Source of the DNA: Kiritimatiellia bacterium
GTDB taxonomy: Bacteria > Verrucomicrobiota > Kiritimatiellia > RFP12 > UBA1067
Reading direction: 5' to 3'
DNA length: 37,921 nt
Assembly (NCBI GenBank): GCA_017450695.1
Contig: JAFSTA010000078.1
Location: forward strand, 1-37,921
Below are positions 15,233 through 22,851 of this stretch, piece after piece (the first letter of the stretch is position 1; the number at the start of each line of letters is the position of its first letter). The notes under the pieces were generated by a model. It ran no database searches and was not told the DNA's origin. It saw only the letters and a list, made by a program, of their open reading frames with translations. A program made the translations under genes and the position numbers.

Positions 15233-16240
15233 TTACAGCAGCGCGTTCACCTTCTGCATCACCTCGAAGGCATCGGCGACGTACACGACATCCGCCTTGC
15301 CCTGCGCCCATCCGCAGTTCGGATCGGTGTTGACGGCGCGGCGCTCGTTGATGAAGCGCCAGCCGACCACGTGCGGCTCTTCGCCGTGGCAGCAGGTCGC
15401 CAGTCCCTTGGGGTGACGCGGCGTCGAACCGGTCTGCCCGACCTGGTTCATGTGCGAGATGAAGGAAAGGCCCTGCTGTCCCTCGCTCTGCAAATCCACG
15501 ACGGACTTCGAGCTGCCGAGGGACGCGCCGGACTTCTGCAGGAAGCCCTGGATCAGCGCGCCGGCCTCGTCCGTATGGACCGCTCCGTCCTTCTGTTTCT
15601 TCGTCCAGCCGGCGCCCGCCACGAACAGGAGTTTCGCATCCGGACGGATCGTCTGGCCGTCGGCGGAGGAAGCCTGGACACCCGTGACCGTCGTACGCCG
15701 GTCGGCGTCCGTCAACGCGACCGCCACATCCTGCACGGTCGCGGCGGCAGCTTCGCCCGCGTAAGGCTCGTACAATCCGGCATCCACCAGCAGCACTAGC
15801 GGACGCGCCGCGCGGGAGAAGGTCGCCAGGATGCGCTGGCGGTAGTACCACCGCTGCGCGGTGATTTTCTCGCCTTCCAGCGAGAGCGAGACGATGTGCG
15901 TATCGACCTGCGCACCGAGACGGTACGCCGCGCCGGGCAGGCTGCGCGCGAACCGCGAGGTCTGCGCCGCCAGCACGACATCCGCGCCCGCCGCCTGAAC
16001 CAGCGCTGTTTCCGCCGCAACGTCCGTCGCGTACCGGGGCTGCTCGAACGCCTCGCCCTCCACCGCGAAGAATCCCTCCGCGCCGCAGGCCGCGACCGCG
16101 CCGCAAGCCGCCTTCGCACCCTTGCCGAGGATACCGACGGCAAACGGGACGCCCAGCTGTTTGGCGGCGGAGACCGTTTCCAGCGCGGCCTTCGCGAGCG
16201 AACCGTCCGCCTGGGTGTGCAACAAAGCAATCAGTTTCAT
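15233..16240 (-). CDS. etfA: Electron transfer flavoprotein, alpha subunit (divergent)
   Basis: ETF alpha carries FAD and shuttles electrons between flavin dehydrogenases and an acceptor. The 335-residue protein has the two-domain layout: an N-terminal nucleotide-binding-like domain (MKLIALLHTQADGSLAKAAL) and a C-terminal FAD domain from about residue 200. The FAD domain contains AKLLFVAGAGWT, VGQTG (about residue 280) and INERRAVNTDP before the final ADAFEVM. Several usual residues differ. The canonical VAGGRG is AGAGWT, and the SGAIQH segment is not recognisable. The start ATG at 16240 follows AAAGGAAGAG. It lies 22 nt after etfB and forms the end of a pta-etfB-etfA operon. The electron donor and acceptor cannot be read from the window. 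Confidence 0.85.
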   Translation of the reverse strand: MKLIALLHTQADGSLAKAALETVSAAKQLGVPFAVGILGKGAKAACGAVAACGAEGFFAVEGEAFEQPRYATDVAAETALVQAAGADVVLAAQTSRFARSLPGAAYRLGAQVDTHIVSLSLEGEKITAQRWYYRQRILATFSRAARPLVLLVDAGLYEPYAGEAAAATVQDVAVALTDADRRTTVTGVQASSADGQTIRPDAKLLFVAGAGWTKKQKDGAVHTDEAGALIQGFLQKSGASLGSSKSVVDLQSEGQQGLSFISHMNQVGQTGSTPRHPKGLATCCHGEEPHVVGWRFINERRAVNTDPNCGWAQGKADVVYVADAFEVMQKVNALL

Positions 16241-16262
16241 TTCTCTCTTCCTTTCCGTCGCC

Positions 16263-17069
16263 TTACTGGTTGATCCACTCGACGATCTCTTTCGCGATCT
16301 CGTCGGTCGAAAGGTCTTTGACCACGCGCGTGTCGCGCTTCTGCGCGGGCACCTCGGTCTTGTCGTAGGCGATGCCGCCGACGCCGACCTGCGGCGCGGG
16401 TTTCGCCTTCATCAGCGCGGGCATCACCAGGCGCATGTTCGCCATGCCGACGCGCGGATTGTTCGGCGGCTCCGGCAGACTGCCGGTCGCCCACGCGATG
16501 ACGGCGGGGGCGCCCTGGCAGGTGGACGCCTGATAGCAGCCGCCTTCCATGCGTTCCAGCACCGAGAACGAACCGTCCGCGTTCACCTTGAGTTCGTCCA
16601 CGCCCGTAAAGAGGTCGCGGATACCCAGGCGCTCGCCGACCAGCTGCAGCGTCACGCCCGCGTCGTGCGAGGCGGAGGCGCATCCGCCGAAGAGCAGGAG
16701 CTTCGATTTGTCGAGTCCCGGAATCGCCTCGATCGCCTTCGCCAGCTCCTCCGCCACCAGCGCGGAGTCCGTGAACCCGCTGGCGGAACCGTCCACCGCG
16801 ACCAGCTGGAACGGGACCTTCTGCGCGACGGACATCATCAGCTGCTGGAGCTTCGCCTTCGGCCCGAGGCTCACCAGATAGACCTGGCTGCCCGCGACCT
16901 GTTCCGCGAGGTGAGCGGCTTCGTACAGCGCGCATGCCGCCCACGGGTCGAGCACGGAGGGCAGCATCGTTTCGTTCTTCAGGCCGGGACCGTTCGGCGT
17001 CTGCACCGGTTCCAACGTCTGCAGGGGATCCGGCACCAGACTACCGCAGACCACGATTTGTAAGGACAT
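16263..17069 (-). CDS. etfB: Electron transfer flavoprotein, beta subunit (divergent)
   Basis: The AMP- or FAD-binding partner of EtfA. The 268-residue protein begins MSLQIVVCGSLVPDP, matching the EtfB start (V-V-C-x-x-x-V-P-D). VLDPWAACALYEAAHLAE stands where most EtfB have a NPFDEIAVEEA segment. A long central domain follows, with VYLVSLGP and the C-terminal KPAPQVGVGGIAYDKTEVPA. ATG at 17069 has GGAG (17079-17076) 6 nt upstream and is chosen over an ATG four codons earlier. It lies 62 nt after pta and 22 nt before etfA. No acyl-CoA dehydrogenase, FixCX or bcd gene accompanies it. Confidence 0.85.
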   Translation of the reverse strand: MSLQIVVCGSLVPDPLQTLEPVQTPNGPGLKNETMLPSVLDPWAACALYEAAHLAEQVAGSQVYLVSLGPKAKLQQLMMSVAQKVPFQLVAVDGSASGFTDSALVAEELAKAIEAIPGLDKSKLLLFGGCASASHDAGVTLQLVGERLGIRDLFTGVDELKVNADGSFSVLERMEGGCYQASTCQGAPAVIAWATGSLPEPPNNPRVGMANMRLVMPALMKAKPAPQVGVGGIAYDKTEVPAQKRDTRVVKDLSTDEIAKEIVEWINQ

Positions 17070-17131
17070 AGTATTCTCCATTTACGGTTACGGCGGCCAC
17101 CGGGAACACCGACAGCCGCCGGACTCACTCA

Positions 17132-18145
17132 CTAACAACACTGCAGGGCGGTAATGCAAATCTGCCCGACGATGTCACCGGCGTTGCAGCCGCGCGACAG
17201 GTCGTTGACAGGCTTCGCCACACCCTGCAGGACAGGCCCGTAGGCGGTGTTGCCGCCGAGGCGCTGCACCAGCTTGTACCCGATGTTCCCGGCCTGGATG
17301 TCCGGGAAGATCAAAACGTTCGCATTCCCCTGCACGCTGCCGTTGGGGTTCTTCTGCTTGCCCACGGAGGGGACGAGCGCGGCGTCCGCCTGCATCTCGC
17401 CGTCCACCGGAACATCCATGCCGAGTTCGGCCAGCCGCTGCTTGGTCAGTTCGGCGGCCTTCTGCACCTTATCGACCAGCTCGTGCTTCGCGCTTCCCTT
17501 GGTCGAGAAGGAGAGGAACGCGACGCGGGGATTGTCGCCGACGAGCTTGCGGTACGAGCCGATCGTCGCCAGCGCGATATCCACCAGCTCCTCCGCCGTC
17601 GGGCAGATGTTCACCGCGCAGTCGGAGAAGAGCAGCACCTCGTCGCCCGACGGCGTCGGGTTCGCCAGATCCATAATGAAGAAGGAAGAGGCGAGCTTGA
17701 TGCCCTTGTCGGTGCCGACGCACTGGAACGCGCCGCGCAACATATCCGCCGTGGAGGCGATGGAACCGGCCACCAGACCGTCCGCGTACCCGCGGTTCAC
17801 CATCATGTTCCCGAAATAGATGCGCTTCGAGGTCATGGTCTTCATCGCCTCTTCGGGCGTCATACCCTTCGCCTTACGCCGCTCGTAAAAGGCGTTCGCC
17901 AGTTCCGGCAACAGGGCCGACGCCGTGTGGTCGTCGCGCCGGATTCCGGCGGAGGCGAGCGTCACGCCCGCCGACGCTTCGGCGGCGGCGATCTCCTCCG
18001 GCGTACCGATGACGATCGGTTCGCAGATGCCGAGTTGCTTCGCCTGGACGGCGGCCTGAATCACGCGGGGATCCTGACCCTCCGGCAGAACGATGGTTTT
18101 ATGCGCCTCCTTGGCGCGCGGAATCATTTTCTCCAGAATGCTCAT
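17132..18145 (-). CDS. pta: Phosphate acetyltransferase
   Basis: Converts acetyl-CoA and phosphate to acetyl phosphate and CoA, the first step of acetate formation (or the reverse). The 337-residue single-domain form starts MSILEKMIPRAKEAHKTIVLP. It carries typical Pta stretches: GYADGLVAGSIASTADMLR, FSDCAVNICPTAEELVDIA, and near the end LIFPDIQAGNIGYKLVQRLG and AYGPVLQGVAKPVNDLSRG. ATG at 18145 follows AGGA by 6 nt; an in-frame TTG two codons upstream is less likely. The gene leads the pta-etfB-etfA set. No ackA is in the window, so the fate of acetyl phosphate here is not shown. Confidence 0.95.
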   Translation of the reverse strand: MSILEKMIPRAKEAHKTIVLPEGQDPRVIQAAVQAKQLGICEPIVIGTPEEIAAAEASAGVTLASAGIRRDDHTASALLPELANAFYERRKAKGMTPEEAMKTMTSKRIYFGNMMVNRGYADGLVAGSIASTADMLRGAFQCVGTDKGIKLASSFFIMDLANPTPSGDEVLLFSDCAVNICPTAEELVDIALATIGSYRKLVGDNPRVAFLSFSTKGSAKHELVDKVQKAAELTKQRLAELGMDVPVDGEMQADAALVPSVGKQKNPNGSVQGNANVLIFPDIQAGNIGYKLVQRLGGNTAYGPVLQGVAKPVNDLSRGCNAGDIVGQICITALQCC

Positions 18146-18182
18146 GCTCAATCCTTTCGAGATGTCTCAAAAACGGCTTTTT

Positions 18183-18211
18183 ATTTTGCCACTTCCCGCC
18201 CCGCTTGGCAA
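18183..18211 (-). promoter_or_regulatory. Candidate promoter of pta-etfBA
   Basis: Minus strand TTGCCA (18211-18206) and CAAAAT (18188-18183) are 17 bp apart, about 38 nt upstream of the pta start codon. The -10 element is only moderate. Confidence 0.5.
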
Positions 18212-18226
18212 GGTGAAAATGGCGGC

Positions 18227-18345
18227 TTGCCGCGGGAGGTTCGCGCCAGCGCGGAAATGGAAATGAGGATCGGTTGAGGCGGTAGGGAGTCGTGAATGAT
18301 CGATCGCAATCGACTGCAATCGATTGCCCAACCCTACCCGCTACC
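18227..18345. repeat. Inverted third copy of the TCGAT decamer element
   Basis: Read on the minus strand this matches the copies at 14968-15178. It has GGTTGGG, three decamers (18327-18318, 18317-18308, 18307-18298), TTCACGACTCCC, an AACCGATCCTC block, then GCGCTGGCGCGAA. Together the copies bracket the pta-etfBA operon in inverted orientation. Confidence 0.88.
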
Positions 18346-18386
18346 ACCTACAAGCCACCAGCCACTAGCTACCAACTACCCGCTTT
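18334..18386. repeat. Degenerate heptamer repeats (TAG-rich)
   Basis: On the minus strand, units such as TAGTTGG, TAGTGGC, TGGTGGC, TTGTAGG and TGGTAGC follow one another, mostly with a 7-bp step. A cleaner set in the opposite orientation lies at 22144-22185, at the other end of the 1222-residue gene. Confidence 0.65.
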
Positions 18387-18400
18387 TCTAAAAATTCGCC

Positions 18401-18432
18401 TTGACTACGGGGGGGGGGTAATCCGATAAAAT
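18401..18432 (+). promoter_or_regulatory. Promoter with G10 spacer, candidate phase-variable switch
   Basis: TTGACT (18401-18406) is followed by AC, ten G residues (18409-18418), TAATCC and GATAAAAT (18425-18432). With ten Gs the spacer is 18 bp to GATAAA, or 20 bp to the better hexamer TAAAAT. Losing two or three Gs would bring TAAAAT to 17-18 bp. The start codon is at 18471, after GAGAAGGAAAGGA. Confidence 0.65.
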
Positions 18433-18470
18433 GCACAACATCAAGCCGAGAGAAGGAAAGGAAACGCAAG

Positions 18471-21400
18471 ATGAAATCAGGATCTGCAATAACCCGTTCC
18501 GTCACCGTCGTGGCGGCCATTTACTGTGTGGCGGCGCTTGCGCCGTCGTATGCCGCTGACCGTACGATCGACGTGAACTACACGCTCACCGCCGATGAAA
18601 CGGTCGATGGCGTCCTCACCGTCGCAAGCGGCGTGACGGTTGATCTCAACGGATATAACCTCACCGTGCAGGGACTCGCCGGGGAAGGCACGCTCACCGC
18701 CGGCATGGCCGACCTCACCGCCCCGGATCCGAACGAGGAGCGTGTCTCCTACACCACCGGGAACGGTGATCTCTACGGCGAAACCAGAGCGATCAACCTT
18801 TTCAACAACAACTACCTGCGCCTTGTGAACAGTACGAACCGCGTCATCATCGCCGCGGGCAACCTGCCGCTTGCCGTCACCTACGATTTTGGAGCGGATT
18901 CGCCGAAGGCGGTCGATATGTACAAGGTGTACAGCGGCCCCTACGGCGACAACAAACTCCGTCTGCGCAGCCCCAAGTCCTGGACGTTCGAAGGCTCCAA
19001 CGACAAGGAGAGCTGGGCGCAGCTCGATTCGCGCGATTCCGAGACGAACTGGGCGTACGGCGTGGAAGCGCGCCTCTACTCGTTTGAAAATACCACGGCC
19101 TATCGCTACTACCGCATCACGTTCACGGCGGCGACGGCAACCGATTATCTGGAACTTGTCCAGCTGGAGTACTTCAGCACGATGGACGCCAACCCCTCCC
19201 TTTCGGAGCTGCATGTCAACGTCCCCGCCAACATCTTCGAGACGAATTCCTCCGTGACGATTCTCGGAGGCGTCCGGCTGGTCAAGGATGGTGATGGCGA
19301 GTTCGTCGCCGCCAAGGCCGGTCAAATGTATTCGGGCGGCAACCTGGTGGCGGCAGGAACGCTCAAGGCGGAGATCGGGGCGAATCAGCCGTTCGGCACA
19401 CTCGGTTGCGAGATGATCGTCGGAAACGGGACGACGTTCGACTTCAACGGCTCCAGCGACTGCTGGGTCTATCCGTTCACCCTCAACGGCTGTACCGTTG
19501 CCAATACCGGTACCAACCTGGGCCATTCCGTATCCATGCTGGGCGGGCTGACGCTGACGGACGATTCCCGTATCGTCGCGGTGATGGAAAGTAACATACG
19601 CGGGTATGACAACGAAGCCGTGTCGGTCAATCTGGGCGGGCATCTCCTGACCGTCACGAATTGCGTGACGTTCCGCCTTGTCAACGCGGATATTTCAGCC
19701 GGCTCGATCCGCATCGAGGGAAGCGAGGGAGTCACCATCTGCAACGGCATCCGCGCGCCATCCACCTCCTTCGACGTGTCGGGCGAGTTCGGCGCGTACA
19801 CGGACTTGGGGCACGATGTGTCCGTCAGCAATCTTACGCTACGCAGCGACAGCAGGACGACGCTGCGTTCGACCGGGAAAGCAATCATCTCCGTGTACGG
19901 GCGTTTCACGACCGAGACGACCGACTTCCCGCCCGTGAGGATGATGGACGGATCGACGCTCGACCTGACGGCACAGCAGGGCACGTTCAACTCGGCAAGC
20001 GCCAGTACCAACGCAAATCAATTCAAGTTGACATTCAACGCCGGCGCGACCGTGACGATCGATGCGGAAGGACGTACCTTCGCACTCGGCGACTGTATCG
20101 TGGCATGGGACCAGATGCCGCAGAATGTCACCTTCCTGTTCGACGCCTCAACGGCAGCCGGGGGCGTCGCGCCTATCGCCACGGAGCGCGGCCTCTTCTA
20201 CGGTTACCTCTCGGACGCCGCCGAATGGGCGTGGTGGACCGGAGCCGCGAACGACGGCGATCTGACCAACCCAGGAAACTGGACCTGCAAGAACGCCGGG
20301 GGCGACGTGATCGCGGGTGCTTTGCCGAGCGGCACGACGCGGGTCTTCCTGGAAGGCTCGCTGAACATCCAGGTTCCGACAAACACGACCCTCACGTGCG
20401 GCGTCTGCGTCCTGGCGAACAGTATCCTCACGGCAGACTGCGACATTCGCGGACTCGGCACGAAACTGCAGGTTTCCGAGAATGCGGAGATCAACCTGAA
20501 CGGTCACCGCCTCTATATCTCCTCCATCGCACTCACAGGCACCTGCACCGTGAAGGGGCACGACATCAGCCACTCCTACGACCTCACCACGACAACCGCC
20601 GCAAACGTGTCGTCGCCGACCACCTTTGCCGTCAACACGAAAGCGAGCAACCTCTTCAACAACAATTACGCGCGTGGCGGAATGGACAAGACGAAACGGG
20701 TCATCGTGACCGATGCCAACCTTCCGTTGGTCGTGACATACGACTTCGGCGAGGCAAAGGTGGTGGACGCCTACCGAATCTGGACTGGGTCGATGGGCGG
20801 TTATTCCAAACGGCTTCCGCGCATCTGGAAATTCGAAGGGTCGAACGACAACAACGCGAACTGGACGCCCCTTGACGCGCGCCATGCCGAAGCGGAGTGG
20901 CCGGACGCGAACTGGCATCGCACCTATTCGTTCGCCAACACGACGGCGTACCGGTACTACCGCATCACCTTCCTGGAACCCCAGACCAACAGCGACGGCT
21001 ATCTCGAACTCGTGCAGCTCGAATACTTCAACCTGAAGCCCACGCAGAGCGAGTTGCACATCGACACTTCGGCGGGCGGCAGCACGAGACTGAATCTTTC
21101 CGGCTTGGCCTTGAGCGGCAACCTGCGCCTCTTCCTCGAAGGGAATGGTGACGTGCGGTTCACAAAAACGGGACAGACATACGTCGGCGGAACGGAGGTC
21201 TGCAGCGGGACGCTCATTCCCGGAATCAACTCAGACCCAGTCCACCTGTGCGACCTCTTCGGCGAGCAGGGAAGCGAGGTCGTCCTGCGCGGAAACGGTT
21301 CGGGAAATGCGAGCGCGAAAAGCTCGCTTGTCGATTTCGCCGCCCGTTTCGGCTACACCGGGTACAAGTACGTGCTGGCCGGCGGAACGCTCCAGAACGC

Positions 21401-22139
21401 CAATGGCAACTTGACGGAACTCCGGTTGGACGCCGACTCGTACATCAAGACGACAGCTGGAATCGGCAAAGGTGAAACTGGGTGGATTGGCTCGACGAAT
21501 CTTCTCGACCCGGGCTACGCGGATCTCGGCGGACATGAGCTTATGGTAACGGTCGCGTCGCAGAGGAAGTTCGGCCTTTCAAACGCCACACTTGAAAACG
21601 GAAGCCTCTACATCAAGAGCGGCGGATGGTTTATGACCACGAACACGGTCGTGGCCACGAACAACTTTTTGATCAAGATCAATTGCGCCCCAGACATCGG
21701 AGGCCCGTTTGCCGTGCGCGACTACTTCCAGATGAACACCAGCGTGGATTACAATATGGGGGGACACGACATCGATGTGTACGGGACGTTCAAGACGGGC
21801 TCGGATGGTGTCTTCCACGGTTCCACGCTGCATGATGGTTCGACAATCGACCTGAGCGAACTCACCACCCCGCTGAATGTCATCGCGCCGTTTAACACCG
21901 CGAGTGTCAACGCGAAGGGCGTGCGGACGCTTTCCTTCGAGCCGGGCGCGACGCTAGGCGTGAAACTCGGCGCCCGCCATGTTTCCCCGAACACGCCGGT
22001 TATCTCCTGGACGGCTGCGAACAAGCCCGACGCGACGGTCAAGTTCAAGAGCGTGGACACGGGAGTGAAGCCCAGTTTCATCGTGATGGACGACGGCCTG
22101 TACGTCGTCAACCCCGGTTTCCTGTTGATGATTCGCTAG
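18471..22139 (+). CDS. Large secreted protein with two discoidin (F5/8 type C) domains
   Basis: A 1222-residue exported protein. The signal peptide ends ALAPSYA-AD near residue 29. Two homologous discoidin-like domains span residues about 107-236 and 724-853. Each starts NLFNNNY, has WxFEGSND and ends TAYRYYRITF...LELVQLEYF. Such domains usually bind glycans. Between and after them lie beta-strand-rich repeats (GVLTVASGVTVDLNGYNLTV; YSGGNLVAAGTLKA), as in autotransporter passengers. There is no visible translocator, anchor or catalytic motif; the protein ends NPGFLLMIR. The role is probably carbohydrate adhesion at the surface, an inference. The gene is monocistronic, with a G10-containing promoter upstream and an AT-richer repeat element downstream. 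Confidence 0.82.
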   Translation: MKSGSAITRSVTVVAAIYCVAALAPSYAADRTIDVNYTLTADETVDGVLTVASGVTVDLNGYNLTVQGLAGEGTLTAGMADLTAPDPNEERVSYTTGNGDLYGETRAINLFNNNYLRLVNSTNRVIIAAGNLPLAVTYDFGADSPKAVDMYKVYSGPYGDNKLRLRSPKSWTFEGSNDKESWAQLDSRDSETNWAYGVEARLYSFENTTAYRYYRITFTAATATDYLELVQLEYFSTMDANPSLSELHVNVPANIFETNSSVTILGGVRLVKDGDGEFVAAKAGQMYSGGNLVAAGTLKAEIGANQPFGTLGCEMIVGNGTTFDFNGSSDCWVYPFTLNGCTVANTGTNLGHSVSMLGGLTLTDDSRIVAVMESNIRGYDNEAVSVNLGGHLLTVTNCVTFRLVNADISAGSIRIEGSEGVTICNGIRAPSTSFDVSGEFGAYTDLGHDVSVSNLTLRSDSRTTLRSTGKAIISVYGRFTTETTDFPPVRMMDGSTLDLTAQQGTFNSASASTNANQFKLTFNAGATVTIDAEGRTFALGDCIVAWDQMPQNVTFLFDASTAAGGVAPIATERGLFYGYLSDAAEWAWWTGAANDGDLTNPGNWTCKNAGGDVIAGALPSGTTRVFLEGSLNIQVPTNTTLTCGVCVLANSILTADCDIRGLGTKLQVSENAEINLNGHRLYISSIALTGTCTVKGHDISHSYDLTTTTAANVSSPTTFAVNTKASNLFNNNYARGGMDKTKRVIVTDANLPLVVTYDFGEAKVVDAYRIWTGSMGGYSKRLPRIWKFEGSNDNNANWTPLDARHAEAEWPDANWHRTYSFANTTAYRYYRITFLEPQTNSDGYLELVQLEYFNLKPTQSELHIDTSAGGSTRLNLSGLALSGNLRLFLEGNGDVRFTKTGQTYVGGTEVCSGTLIPGINSDPVHLCDLFGEQGSEVVLRGNGSGNASAKSSLVDFAARFGYTGYKYVLAGGTLQNANGNLTELRLDADSYIKTTAGIGKGETGWIGSTNLLDPGYADLGGHELMVTVASQRKFGLSNATLENGSLYIKSGGWFMTTNTVVATNNFLIKINCAPDIGGPFAVRDYFQMNTSVDYNMGGHDIDVYGTFKTGSDGVFHGSTLHDGSTIDLSELTTPLNVIAPFNTASVNAKGVRTLSFEPGATLGVKLGARHVSPNTPVISWTAANKPDATVKFKSVDTGVKPSFIVMDDGLYVVNPGFLLMIR

Positions 22140-22143
22140 GGGG

Positions 22144-22185
22144 TAGCGGCTAGCGGTTAGTGGTTAGTAGTTAGCTTTTAGCCTC
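22144..22185. repeat. Six tandem heptamers (TAGNNNN)
   Basis: TAGCGGC, TAGCGGT, TAGTGGT, TAGTAGT, TAGCTTT and TAGCCTC follow without gaps from 22144, directly after the stop codon of the 1222-residue gene. Confidence 0.85.
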
Positions 22186-22227
22186 CCGCGCATTGCGCGA
22201 GTGATTCGATTCAGATAACTTCTCCGA

Positions 22228-22322
22228 TTGTTCACAATTGGCATACTTGTCCACAAATCGCAACTATCAATTTGTATTTGTGGCACTGGTGGTATTTTTG
22301 AACATTTGGGATTTGTGAACAA
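22228..22322. other. Three DnaA-box-like nonamers
   Basis: TTGTTCACA (22228-22236), TTGTCCACA (22247-22255) and, inverted, TGTGAACAA (22314-22322). Each is one base from TTATNCACA. TTGTCCACA is the preferred DnaA box of GC-rich actinobacteria. No replication gene is nearby, so this is only a sequence observation. Confidence 0.35.
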
Positions 22323-22326
22323 TGAA

Positions 22327-22355
22327 CCTAGATTCCTCGTTTGGGTTCTCACGCA
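22327..22355 (-). repeat. 29-bp dispersed repeat, copy 1
   Basis: Exactly the reverse complement of 37580-37608. The shared block contains GAGAACCCAAACGAGG. Both copies lie in non-coding DNA upstream of plus-strand envelope genes. Confidence 0.9.
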
Positions 22356-22493
22356 TTACCAACAGAGGGAGCAGAGTACGCAGAGAAAGTGTCGAAAAAC
22401 AGGGATTTTCGTCCACACAACGAACAACGTTACGACAGAAAAGAGATTCCCCCAAATGGTGAAAGTCCGCAAAATTCTAACGCGCCATGTTTC

Positions 22494-22568
22494 ACCACGG
22501 AACTCACGGAATCGTCATTCCATGGAACGGATGATCTTCCGTGTATTCCGTGTGTTCCGTGGTTTTTT
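22494..22568 (+). terminator. Inverted repeat CCACGGAA, terminator-like
   Basis: Left arm 22494-22512 and right arm 22545-22563 form a 19-bp stem with one mismatch (arm starts ACCACGGAACTCACGGAAT). Five further T residues follow (22564-22568). It could end transcription from the left, but the same arm sequence occurs as a dispersed repeat near 14755, so its primary nature may be a repeat. Confidence 0.45.
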
Positions 22569-22769
22569 CAAAGTGTCCAACAGCGGAATTTAGGTTGAAT
22601 CACTCACGCAATGCGTGAGCGGGGGGGGCTTGGGGCAAACAAATCTCGCACCGTGTGGTTGTCTGCGCGGAGTGGTTCAAAACTGTCGGCTGCCAGTTCA
22701 GATTTGAATAGGGAATTGGCGGTAAATAATCAGGATATTGGCCACTTCAATTTTTTTTAAAAAATAGGC

Positions 22770-22799
22770 TTGTACAGGTGTCCGAAAAAATGGTAAAGT
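22770..22799 (+). promoter_or_regulatory. Promoter of the exopolysaccharide operon
   Basis: TTGTAC (22770-22775) and an extended -10, TGGTAAAGT (TAAAGT at 22794-22799), are 18 bp apart. An A/T run at 22749-22766 sits where an UP element would lie. A G8 tract is found 140 bp further upstream (22621-22628). Confidence 0.6.
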
Positions 22800-22851
22800 A
22801 GTCCCGTTTTGGATGTCAAAGGTTTGTTGGACCGCCTGACGAAGGAAGCCA

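Larger units (their letters stand above)
22187..22620. mobile_element. Non-coding element with terminal inverted repeats (MITE-like)
   Basis: An AT-richer 430-bp segment is bounded by GCATTGCGCGAGTGATTC (22190-22207) and its inverted counterpart GAATCACTCACGCAATGC (22597-22614), with one mismatch in 18. Each end is itself a small hairpin: CGCGCA/TGCGCG on the left and CTCACGCA/TGCGTGAG on the right. Inside are three DnaA-box-like nonamers, a 29-bp block shared with 37580-37608, and a 19-bp inverted repeat. No transposase is encoded. It may be a non-autonomous mobile element or a nested set of repeats. Confidence 0.5.

Noticed and set aside
14968-18345. Composite transposon carrying pta-etfBA
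   Set aside because: Inverted flanking repeats are present, but no transposase or target duplication is seen and the cargo is housekeeping-like. Reported only as a repeat finding.
22228-22322. Chromosomal origin of replication
   Set aside because: Only three near-boxes, with no dnaA, dnaN, gyrB, gidA or parAB nearby. Kept as an observation only.
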